Shown here one piece after another: positions 1 to 7,146 of a stretch of DNA of 9,949 bases. Numbering within the stretch: position 1 is the first letter of the stretch; each line of letters opens with the position of its first letter. The stretch is from assembly GCA_002502215.1 (NCBI GenBank), contig DAPT01000092.1, forward strand, positions 1 through 9,949. The letters run 5' to 3'. This DNA comes from Euryarchaeota archaeon UBA124 (GTDB taxonomy: Archaea > Thermoplasmatota > Poseidoniia > Poseidoniales > Poseidoniaceae). The notes under the pieces were generated by a model, which was not told where the DNA came from, did no database searches, and saw only the letters and a program-made list of their open reading frames with translations. The position numbers were made by a program, and so were the translations under genes.

Positions 1-1560
1 GATCGGTACGTAATCAGAACCGTCGGGTGTCGACAACAAGAAGTTGTCAAGCATTGCTGAGCCATTTGACCAAGCGATGGTTCCGTTCATTCGCCACGCA
101 TCGACGATTGGGACAAGAACAGCCTCCTCAGGACCGGTCAATCCAACAGGTATGATGTCGAGTACACCACTAATTTCGAGGCTTGCATCAGAAGCATTCA
201 CATCGGAGGCCTCCAAGTTGTTTGTTGAAATCGCATAGATTCCGGGGCCAAGAACAACCTCAACGATGCCATCTTCGGTGTAATCGTCTGAGGTGATGTT
301 CACCTGTTGACCAACTTCTGAAACGGGTATCAATTGGATATCTGGACGAATCGCAGTTCCATTTTCAAACACACCGTCTCCAAGGTCGGTAAAGACATTG
401 AGTGTAACCGTACTGTTCGCAGGGTTTGTGATCAATTGTACCGGCTCTGGATTCGAACCGTCTTGAACGCTCACCAAGTAATCCGTAACCGAGTTAGCAT
501 TGTATTCAGCGGCAGGGATGTTAAATGCCCATGTTCCGTTGAGGAGTTCGAAGTTGAACGTCCCTGCTCCGTCGGTTTCTGTTTTCCAGACGATACCGTC
601 TTCACCGGTTGCGTGAATCTCGACTGGTTCGTAGGTTGGTATGTCCTGGTTCCAACTGGTTTCGTTGTCGAAGAGGTAGACCGACCCGATTACACCAACT
701 GTAGGTTCTAGAGTGAGGGCTTCCAGTTCGGACATCCCTTCTGTTACGATCACAGTCGACCCGGCAGCAAAGCTTGACACAGAACTTTGGGCGTTTAGGT
801 TAAACGTCATTCCAGCAGGCAGTCGTTGACTGAATTCACCGAATTGATCGGTAACCGCTGTGAATTCAAGTTCGTTGCCGTGGAAGACAACAGGTACCGA
901 ACTTGCATTGGCGTAGAGTTTTGCATCATCTGGGAGCGCTAGCCATTCCTCGTAGGTAAATCCAGCAAGGTCTGGAGCATCGACGGAACCATTGACCCAA
1001 ACGGAGGTTGAGTAGGTGAAGTCAAACGTCATGTCTGAATCTTCAATCAGTACTTCTTCGATGAGGATGTATTCTTCATCGCTGTTGTCGCTGATGGACC
1101 ATTCTCCAATGGGGAGTTCAACGATGACAACACCGTTTTCATCTGATACAACTTCAATCGGCAAAAGGCCGAGTGGGTCTGTGAAGTTAACTTCACGCCC
1201 AGCGACATCAAACCCTTCTGGGCCATTGAGTTGGATGGTGAGGTCGTACATCTCCGGAACGCCGATGTCAAACGTGAAATTCATCGGCTCATCGAAGACC
1301 TGCATGGTCTGGTTGACTTCGAAGAATCCGTCATCGTCGATGTCGACTCGAACATAGTACTCTCCTGCTGAAATCGGACCGTAGGTTACGTTCCCCTCCT
1401 CATCGGACGTGAGCAGAATCATCTCGTCTTCTCCAAGAGCAATATCAATCAATTGGACGACTTGATTCGGAACCGAATCTCCAGCCATTGTCGTTAGTTG
1501 GTCAGCGAAAAGCGAAGCCGGTACGGTCATTTCGAGATCGAAAGTCGGTTCAATACCAAC
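1..1560 (-). other. Tandem Ig-like / CNA-B-like module array in the OST tail (residues 1822-2341, continues beyond window)
   Basis: Modules recur with a D-x-x-G-type turn followed 8-11 residues later by a G-x-[YWF] strand. Turn glycines fall at G1877 (DEEG, then AGEYYV), G1964 (DENG, then IGEWSI), G2062 (DQFG, then AGMTF), G2154 (DGAG, then NGTWAF) and G2252 (EDG, then GPGIYAI). Spacings are 87, 98, 92 and 98 residues, so the unit is about 95 residues. A further module begins near 2300 and is cut by the window edge. The copies are diverged in sequence and are not near-identical repeats. The array is acidic and sequon-rich, as expected of an extracytoplasmic adhesin-like or S-layer-like stalk. 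Confidence 0.68.
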
Positions 1561-4500
1561 ATCAACCGGGTCAGGTAAGAGGATTTCACGACCGTTTGGC
1601 ATGACGGCAATCATGTTGTAGACACCAGGAACCAAACCGGTTTGGTAAAAGGAACCTGGGCTTACAATCTCACCGCTGAATGTGCCGGGGCCGATGAACA
1701 GCCCTGTGCCGTTGAGTGTTCCCACACCTTCGAAGATACCAGTACCCTCAAAGGTCTCACCATCAAGTTCTTTGGTCAGCGTGCTGATGCCATCGGAAGT
1801 CAAACGACCGTTCGCCATTACTTCGCCATCCAAGAGATACGTCGAGAAGTTCGTTCCTTCAGAGATTAAACAGAGTGTTGCGTTGTCAGGCATGGTTGAG
1901 TTCGCACCGCAGTCGAGCGAGGCGTTATCGTGTTGAATCCACGTCGCTTCAATGGTTCCTTGACCAATCCATGTTCCGTTTCCTGCGAAGACACGGGCAT
2001 CGGATATTTCGCGTGTGAAGTTACCAGTGAAATCGTAGGCGAGGGCAACTCCTTCGCTTGTGAAGGTTCCAGCATCGGAGAAGGTCACTTCACCCGTTCC
2101 TTGGAGGATACGGGTTTCATCGGTGTCAAACGAACCATTGGTGGTTGTCAGCGTGTAGTTCTCAGTCATGGCCCAGATGTTTCTGAGGATGAAATCGGTC
2201 TCCACGAGTGGCTCACCATCGAAATCACCGAAGCCTGTCCAACTAACTGTCCCTGAGACACCCGTACTTTGTACGTGGATATCCATTTCTGCCGTTGCTG
2301 GGGCAGTTGGATCACGGTCTGCTTGTGCACCGGTGACGTTGATGGTGGTTTCTCCCAACCACGTCATGTTTGCAACTTCACCAAGAACAGCAGTGATTGC
2401 GTAGATTTCACGGTCTTCGTTGGATTCTGTGATTACATCGCTGAATCCATTCACGAATTCGCCGCTCTGGATGTCCTGAATTGCGAATGTGTCATCGAAG
2501 ACACCAGCGAATGCTGAGACACGAATCTTTCCTGCTGGTGCAAGGAAACTCCAATCGCCGTTTTCATCAGCGTCTGTCATTCCAATTGGAATCCAATAGG
2601 TGTCTTCGTCTAGATCTTCAGCGCCTTCGCCTGAGAATGCGTCACGCTCGATCAAGATGCGAGCATTAGGCAAGCCCAATCCATCATCTTCAGTCATGAC
2701 GGTACCAGAGATTTCAGCTCCGGAATAGTATTTCATGATCTTGACGTTTGCATTTGCATCGATTGCAAGAGCATCTGGGGCAGGATCGTACCAGTTTGCA
2801 ATGACAAAGTGATTCATCATTGCGCCTGGAAGAGGATATGCTTGTTGCAAGAACGATGTTCCTCGGGCATTCTGGGACAATTGCTGTCGCGGTTGTGGGT
2901 TGGTTGAACCTGCATCGGCACCAAGCGTCGATGCACCGTATCCGATGTAAGAGCGGGCCAGCATGGTATCAAAGAATTCAGGGAGGTGGTCCACACGAAT
3001 GTCCTGTACGGTGAGTGGTTCAATTTCTGCGCCTGATTGCTGATCCAAGACATCCTTCAGCATTGCCTCATCAACGGCTTCACGGTCCATTTCACGGACG
3101 GGTTGGTCGCCACGTTTGGTCTCGTACACCTCGTTGGTGAAGGTGTTGTAATCTTGGCCTGAGAGGATGGTCGGTGCGCCGAAGATTCCCAGTGGCCGAC
3201 CACCGTTGTAACCGGCCTCAGAATTGTAGCGGCCTGCACGTGGGTAGAGTTTGTCATCGACTGCAAAGTATCGGATTTCGTGATCACGCTCGATGGTTTC
3301 ACCAGGAGCTCCGTTGTAATCTTGAACACTGTAGATGTCCTCAAGTTCGATGATTGCGTGATACATGTCAATGATCTCGTTGTCCGAAAAGCCGTTCGTG
3401 AGAAGTTGAACAAGAAGTGCAATCTGAGCATTCGAGCGGTGGATTCCTGTGGAAACTGAATCGTACTCGTCGACCAAATCAGCAGTGTACCAGTAATCGC
3501 CGAAGGTGTAGTGTGTTACTTCGAATGTTTCTGTAGCACTGACATCTGCGTTGTTCCTGTACGTGCTGTTGGCCGCAGATTCCGTAACGTAATCTCCGTT
3601 AAAACAGACATCTTCGCTTGGATTTTCACAAGGAATCATTTCGCCCTCATCCCAAACTCTGTAATACAGACCGCCGGATTCGTCAGGAATTCCGTGTGCG
3701 TCGAGTTGATACCCGCGACTCATGAATGTGTCACCTTTGTTCTTGAAGACCTCAAACGAATGTGCAACAACAAAGTCTGACATGACATCTCTATCTCTGT
3801 TTTCGAGGTTCATAATGAACTCAATTTCACTGAATTGTGCATCGTCGTGCATTTGGTTTTTGAGAGTATTTTCAAACGCTGAGGTAAATGCCTTTTCGCC
3901 TGTGTTTGCGGTGCTGTACGAAACGTCTGCAAACGCAAGTTGTCGAATAAACATAGCCACCAAATCGGTTTGGCTGCGTGCGAGAAGCATGTTACCTGAT
4001 GCAGGAATTCCACTTTGGAAGTTATCGGAAACCGACGGATGCTCACCTGTGTTCAGTGCTTGGAATCCATAGTCCCACCAAGAAACAAAGGCAGGCTTGT
4101 CGCTGAACTTCATTTCACAGAGACTTGATTCGCTGATCCATATACCGTTTTCTTCATCGCATCCAGATTTGTCTGTGACGCCATCGTGATACTTGTCTTG
4201 TTCGGCCAACCATTCATGAGCGGTGTTCCAATATTGGCCGTTGAACGGACTTCCGAAGGAGCCCATGTAGGCACGGCCGTTGAATGCCTCATAGTCACGA
4301 CTGTCAAGTACGGAGACGCCAAGTCCATCCCATCGCATGATGTCAGGAACTGTGTTGTAAATCGATTCGTCCAAGTCGCCTTCAGCAGGTGAGTTGCTTG
4401 GAATTGCAGAGTCGAGACCGTACGTGAGTTGTTGGCCTGAGAGCATGATAAGAACCAGAACAACTGCAGAGAACGAGGGTGTTCGCCAAACAGCACGGCG

Positions 4501-7023
4501 TGCTCCAGCGATTCGATCTGAGGGTGTACGAATTCCTGCACGTCGCCAACTCCGTACAAGTTTGTCCCATTCAGCCCACTTCCAGAAACCAACGATACCT
4601 GCGGCTCCCATGACAGCAACAACAGGGGTGGCGTTGAAGAGGAAACGAGCCGCAGTCCAGGACATGTAGGAAGCGGTGAACATCCAAACTGCAAAGACCA
4701 ATGAAATCTGACTGCGTTGACTAAACGTTCTCCACAACGATGTGAGACCAATGACAAGTGCAAACACGAAGACAATTGGACCGAAACTTGCGAACATGTA
4801 TCCGCGGTCTGGCGCATTTGCTTCAGCGACAGTACCGAAAATCTTGGTCTTGGTAAAGTATCCACTTCCTGTGAACAAAACGTCCCACGCATTGCTGAGG
4901 TTCGCAAGCTTCAGAACGTAGAGCGAAGCGAGGAAGACGGTTGCTCCCACGGCAAGTGTTCCAAGAACGAGCAACCAAGGCTTGTCACGGAATCCAGTTG
5001 TGATGAGCATAATGACAACGGTGAACAAGAGGATGAAAAGGAACGGTTGAAGACCGGTTCCGTCCAACACCAAATTCAGTTGTGGGTGCGCATAGAATGG
5101 CAATGCAATCAAGAAATTGGTCAACAGCATCGTCAAGAACAACGTGCTCAAGATGGTTGAGTCACGACGTCGGAACATGTTGAGTGCTACTTGTGCAGCG
5201 TATGCAAGGAACAAGATTGCGGGTCCTACCACGAACCCTTTCCAGCCAAGACTGGCTGTAGCAAATGCCACACCTGCAAGGACTGCATTCGACATGGCGT
5301 ACTTTCGTTGTTCAGCAACAGCACCCATTGCTCGAAGCAAATCAAGTGGTCGAATCGAAGTGGTTCGAACCAAGCGTTCTGAACCAGCGTACTTGACGGC
5401 ACGCAAGTAGAACATAAATCCGAGAACAATGAAAAGCATAACGAATGAATCGTGGTCTGCAAGTCCCCACGTTGAGTGAGTTACGTGAGCGGGCATGAAG
5501 GCAATGAGCCACGCAGCGATAACACCAGCTGCCTTTCCAAAGTGATCTCGAGCGATTGAAGCAACCGGCAAAATGGTCAGAGCACCGTAAACAGCAGGCA
5601 AAGCGAGCATGCTCCACCATACTGCATCGTCACCGAGGAACGGCTGGAGAATCATAGCGCCGATAGCGAGGCTCCAAGAGAACAAAGGTGGACGCGGGTT
5701 GATACCACCAACTGGATAAAATCGATCAGCGTCGACGATGAGGTGAGCATTTTGTGCAAGGATGTAATCCACAACTCGCTTCATGTACCAAGGGTCAGAA
5801 CCACCGGTCATGTCGAAGCCGTCTGTGCCCAAGGAGTGCATGGATGGTACAGCATACCATTGAATTCGGATGACAAATCCAACGAGGAAGGCGACGACCG
5901 TCAAGAGACTGGCCCAGTGAGCGTTCCAGAACTGGCGCGCTCCACTTGGACGGTGCTCCTCACGGTTTGACCAACCGCCGTATTTCTCGTGGTTTCCAAT
6001 CAGCGATATGGCAACACCCAAGAAAAACGTAATGGCGAGCCAAATGAGCGGAGCCCACGATTCCGCGAATGTCTCGTTCGTCCAAAACCCTTGTTCGTAC
6101 CAAGAGCCAATGAGGAACAGAGCCCACAACGACGAGAGGGTCATGGCGCGGGTAAACCAGCGCTCTGCGACCATGCCTGATACGATGATAGCAACGATTC
6201 CAGTCAAGAGTGCGGAGTAGTAACCAACGAAACCGCTGGCTTCGATGCCGGCAATTCCTCCCAAACGTAGGCGGTCTGCAACCGATCCCTGATCAAAATG
6301 CCAGATTGTTGCCATGTGGGCGGCAGCCCAAACGAACAAAGCGATTTGCAAAGGAAGCGCCTTTCGGTTCCAACCACCTTCAACGGTGCTGAAGGAAAAC
6401 CATCCCTTGTCGCCCGCAGGGCTGAGGAAGCCACGTCCAGCGACCGCCACCAGAAGTCCTAGGATAGGGAAAACGGTGAACCATGTGAAGAAGACGAAGC
6501 CTAGAGCGGTTTCTTGGAATGTAGACACATCGTATGTTTGACCCCCTGAAAACTCATAGGAATCGGGCAAATATCCTACAACTGCTGCAGCGGCTGTAAT
6601 GTCGAAGGCAGAGTGAACACCTACACCCGCAAACACGAGCATGGTCATCCACTCATGGCGCTCACGAGTATCGAGGAGATAGCCACCGAACATAACAGCG
6701 AAGAATGTGAAGCCAACAAATCCATCTGTTTGTGTTTCGGCAACACCGGAACCAACAAGAGCGAGGACAAACATAGCGAGGGAGATTTGTGTTTGAGAAA
6801 TCGACTCTGGGAGGGTAGCTAATTGACGGAGGATGCGAGGCGTGACGGCCAGTAGACCGGCGACACCTGTAACGATGATTGGCGTCATCATATCGCTGTT
6901 CAATTCGACGTCGATCGACATGAGCCCATCGACGTAGTTTGCTAATGTTGCAACCAGCACCGCAAGTGGGGCAATAAGCCAGCCAAAAACGGGGCGTTGC
7001 GAGGTCGTTGATACCTTTTCCAT
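1..7023 (-). CDS. aglB: Giant STT3/AglB-family oligosaccharyltransferase with N-terminal membrane extension and long extracytoplasmic tail (C-terminus beyond window)
   Basis: This is the catalytic subunit of archaeal protein N-glycosylation. It moves a glycan from a dolichyl-phosphate-linked donor to Asn in N-X-S/T on the outer face of the membrane. Family motifs appear in order: GGSDPWYM with D410 (first external loop), ADHDSF with D523/D525, TVAE with E734 (the flexible fifth-loop TIXE-type motif) and WWDYG at residues 982-986. The core ends with an AglB-like segment, VKIMKYYSGAEISG (about 1427-1440). The frame is free of stops from 7023 to position 1, giving at least 2,341 residues, whereas typical archaeal AglB proteins have roughly 600-1,100. 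The start at 7023 has GAGGG six bases upstream and precedes a membrane segment. Oddities are about 370 extra residues before the canonical first TM and a tail of more than 900 residues. All six cysteines lie in the extracytoplasmic part. OST identity is near certain. The boundaries of the extensions are inferred. Confidence 0.94.
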   Translation of the reverse strand, partial: MEKVSTTSQRPVFGWLIAPLAVLVATLANYVDGLMSIDVELNSDMMTPIIVTGVAGLLAVTPRILRQLATLPESISQTQISLAMFVLALVGSGVAETQTDGFVGFTFFAVMFGGYLLDTRERHEWMTMLVFAGVGVHSAFDITAAAAVVGYLPDSYEFSGGQTYDVSTFQETALGFVFFTWFTVFPILGLLVAVAGRGFLSPAGDKGWFSFSTVEGGWNRKALPLQIALFVWAAAHMATIWHFDQGSVADRLRLGGIAGIEASGFVGYYSALLTGIVAIIVSGMVAERWFTRAMTLSSLWALFLIGSWYEQGFWTNETFAESWAPLIWLAITFFLGVAISLIGNHEKYGGWSNREEHRPSGARQFWNAHWASLLTVVAFLVGFVIRIQWYAVPSMHSLGTDGFDMTGGSDPWYMKRVVDYILAQNAHLIVDADRFYPVGGINPRPPLFSWSLAIGAMILQPFLGDDAVWWSMLALPAVYGALTILPVASIARDHFGKAAGVIAAWLIAFMPAHVTHSTWGLADHDSFVMLFIVLGFMFYLRAVKYAGSERLVRTTSIRPLDLLRAMGAVAEQRKYAMSNAVLAGVAFATASLGWKGFVVGPAILFLAYAAQVALNMFRRRDSTILSTLFLTMLLTNFLIALPFYAHPQLNLVLDGTGLQPFLFILLFTVVIMLITTGFRDKPWLLVLGTLAVGATVFLASLYVLKLANLSNAWDVLFTGSGYFTKTKIFGTVAEANAPDRGYMFASFGPIVFVFALVIGLTSLWRTFSQRSQISLVFAVWMFTASYMSWTAARFLFNATPVVAVMGAAGIVGFWKWAEWDKLVRSWRRAGIRTPSDRIAGARRAVWRTPSFSAVVLVLIMLSGQQLTYGLDSAIPSNSPAEGDLDESIYNTVPDIMRWDGLGVSVLDSRDYEAFNGRAYMGSFGSPFNGQYWNTAHEWLAEQDKYHDGVTDKSGCDEENGIWISESSLCEMKFSDKPAFVSWWDYGFQALNTGEHPSVSDNFQSGIPASGNMLLARSQTDLVAMFIRQLAFADVSYSTANTGEKAFTSAFENTLKNQMHDDAQFSEIEFIMNLENRDRDVMSDFVVAHSFEVFKNKGDTFMSRGYQLDAHGIPDESGGLYYRVWDEGEMIPCENPSEDVCFNGDYVTESAANSTYRNNADVSATETFEVTHYTFGDYWYTADLVDEYDSVSTGIHRSNAQIALLVQLLTNGFSDNEIIDMYHAIIELEDIYSVQDYNGAPGETIERDHEIRYFAVDDKLYPRAGRYNSEAGYNGGRPLGIFGAPTILSGQDYNTFTNEVYETKRGDQPVREMDREAVDEAMLKDVLDQQSGAEIEPLTVQDIRVDHLPEFFDTMLARSYIGYGASTLGADAGSTNPQPRQQLSQNARGTSFLQQAYPLPGAMMNHFVIANWYDPAPDALAIDANANVKIMKYYSGAEISGTVMTEDDGLGLPNARILIERDAFSGEGAEDLDEDTYWIPIGMTDADENGDWSFLAPAGKIRVSAFAGVFDDTFAIQDIQSGEFVNGFSDVITESNEDREIYAITAVLGEVANMTWLGETTINVTGAQADRDPTAPATAEMDIHVQSTGVSGTVSWTGFGDFDGEPLVETDFILRNIWAMTENYTLTTTNGSFDTDETRILQGTGEVTFSDAGTFTSEGVALAYDFTGNFTREISDARVFAGNGTWIGQGTIEATWIQHDNASLDCGANSTMPDNATLCLISEGTNFSTYLLDGEVMANGRLTSDGISTLTKELDGETFEGTGIFEGVGTLNGTGLFIGPGTFSGEIVSPGSFYQTGLVPGVYNMIAVMPNGREILLPDPVDVGIEPTFDLEMTVPASLFADQLTTMAGDSVPNQVVQLIDIALGEDEMILLTSDEEGNVTYGPISAGEYYVRVDIDDDGFFEVNQTMQVFDEPMNFTFDIGVPEMYDLTIQLNGPEGFDVAGREVNFTDPLGLLPIEVVSDENGVVIVELPIGEWSISDNSDEEYILIEEVLIEDSDMTFDFTYSTSVWVNGSVDAPDLAGFTYEEWLALPDDAKLYANASSVPVVFHGNELEFTAVTDQFGEFSQRLPAGMTFNLNAQSSVSSFAAGSTVIVTEGMSELEALTLEPTVGVIGSVYLFDNETSWNQDIPTYEPVEIHATGEDGIVWKTETDGAGTFNFELLNGTWAFNIPAAEYNANSVTDYLVSVQDGSNPEPVQLITNPANSTVTLNVFTDLGDGVFENGTAIRPDIQLIPVSEVGQQVNITSDDYTEDGIVEVVLGPGIYAISTNNLEASDVNASDASLEISGVLDIIPVGLTGPEEAVLVPIVDAWRMNGTIAWSNGSAMLDNFLLSTPDGSDYVPI
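1663..1800 (-). other. Glycine-rich short-repeat segment of the OST tail (residues 1742-1787)
   Basis: Residues 1757-1785 alternate glycine with Thr, Phe, Leu or Ile in very short steps, for example TFEGTGIFEGVGTLNGTG and then FIGPGTFSG. Looser versions occur upstream between residues 1629 and 1690, such as QGTGEVTF, AGTFTSEG and NGTWIGQGT. The pattern is reminiscent of MORN-type or short-rung beta-solenoid repeats, but the classical MORN aromatic positions are not regular, so I do not assign a family. It interrupts the Ig-like array and may form a stalk or rod. Confidence 0.5.
2494..2718 (-). other. Carboxypeptidase-regulatory-like beta-sandwich module following the AglB core (residues 1436-1510)
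   Basis: The segment begins AEISGTVMTEDDGLGLPNA and closes with DADENGDW, a hydrophobic strand and APAGKIRV. This is the usual pattern of CarboxypepD_reg/CNA-B-like domains: a G-x-V strand, a D-x-x-G turn near 1484-1489, and a final [AP]-G-x-[YWI]-x-[VL] strand. From general knowledge, some haloarchaeal AglB proteins carry one comparable module after the core; here it is only the first of many. Its likely role is structural, outside the cell. The domain edges are estimated. Confidence 0.72.
2719..5919 (-). other. AglB catalytic core: STT3 membrane region plus WWDYG soluble domain (residues 369-1435)
   Basis: The canonical membrane region runs from the TM at about 370-388 to the last TM at about 850-866, and the extracytoplasmic soluble domain follows. 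D410, the DHD at 523-525 and E734 are the expected metal/acceptor-Asn ligands. W982-W-D-Y-G986 is the acceptor Ser/Thr-binding motif, located at 4066-4080 on the reverse strand. After it comes HPSVSDNFQSGIP and then a residue run resembling the region after WWDYG in other archaeal AglBs. I did not assign a DK or MI motif confidently. A segment of about 30 residues bounded by C955 and C969 lies between the WLAEQD helix and the FVSWWDYG strand, where family members are usually shorter. Only one sequon (N1152-S-T) occurs in the soluble part of this core. Confidence 0.88.
5920..7023 (-). other. Extra polytopic membrane domain at the N-terminus of the OST (residues 1-368)
   Basis: Canonical STT3 proteins begin with one short TM followed closely by the first external loop carrying the DP motif. 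Here that TM is at about residues 370-388, just before D410, and it is preceded by roughly ten hydrophobic segments. Approximate positions are 11-29, 44-60, 80-95, 101-117, 126-150, 172-195, 222-241, 264-284, 293-306 and 323-342. A hydrophilic linker rich in charged residues (about 343-366) joins it to the core. One sequon, N316-E-T, sits between two of these segments. I do not recognise a named family. It could be a fused partner protein, a scaffold, or a duplicated carrier-like membrane module. Segment positions are estimated by eye, so the count may be off by one or two, which also affects topology. Confidence 0.7.
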
Positions 7024-7146
7024 ATTTTTCCCTCATAGGATTGCTCGACAGCAGCGAGGCTGGAGCATTTTGCCCACTTTCGACCCTCTTTTAACCATGA
7101 CGATGAAGAGGAGGTGAAAATCGAGGGACGTCATTGAATTCTTAGG
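7024..7146 (-). promoter_or_regulatory. Intergenic gap between purD and the OST gene, with a TATA-like element
   Basis: This 123-bp spacer contains GGTTAAAAG (7088-7096, minus strand), an A/T-rich TATA-like box. A start of transcription about 25 bases downstream (near 7065) would give a leader of about 40 bases, compatible with the Shine-Dalgarno-like site at 7030-7034. No convincing terminator is visible after the purD stop codon. The OST gene may therefore be read both from its own promoter and as read-through from purD. No RNA gene or small ORF of note is seen. Confidence 0.35.
7030..7034 (-). promoter_or_regulatory. Shine-Dalgarno-like GAGGG upstream of the OST start
   Basis: On the minus strand GAGGG is separated by six bases from the ATG at 7023. 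This spacing supports that ATG as the start. The next ATG upstream (7036) lies in another frame. Confidence 0.5.

Noticed and set aside
334..711. A 125-codon plus-strand frame, and similar short plus-strand frames across 1-7000
   Set aside because: They are antisense to the continuous OST frame, with no recognisable motifs, no plausible translation signals and no consistent composition.
4110..4907. A 265-codon minus-strand open frame
   Set aside because: It overlaps the OST gene in another frame. The OST frame carries the TVAE and WWDYG motifs and membrane segments here, whereas this frame shows no coherent domain.
7041..7060. Possible hairpin (CTCG ... CGAG) in the purD-OST spacer as terminator or riboswitch
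   Set aside because: The stem has only four clear pairs and there is no following T-run on the coding strand, so this is within chance expectation.
7024..7146. tRNA or small RNA gene in the spacer
   Set aside because: No cloverleaf pattern, T-loop or CCA-type end is visible on either strand.
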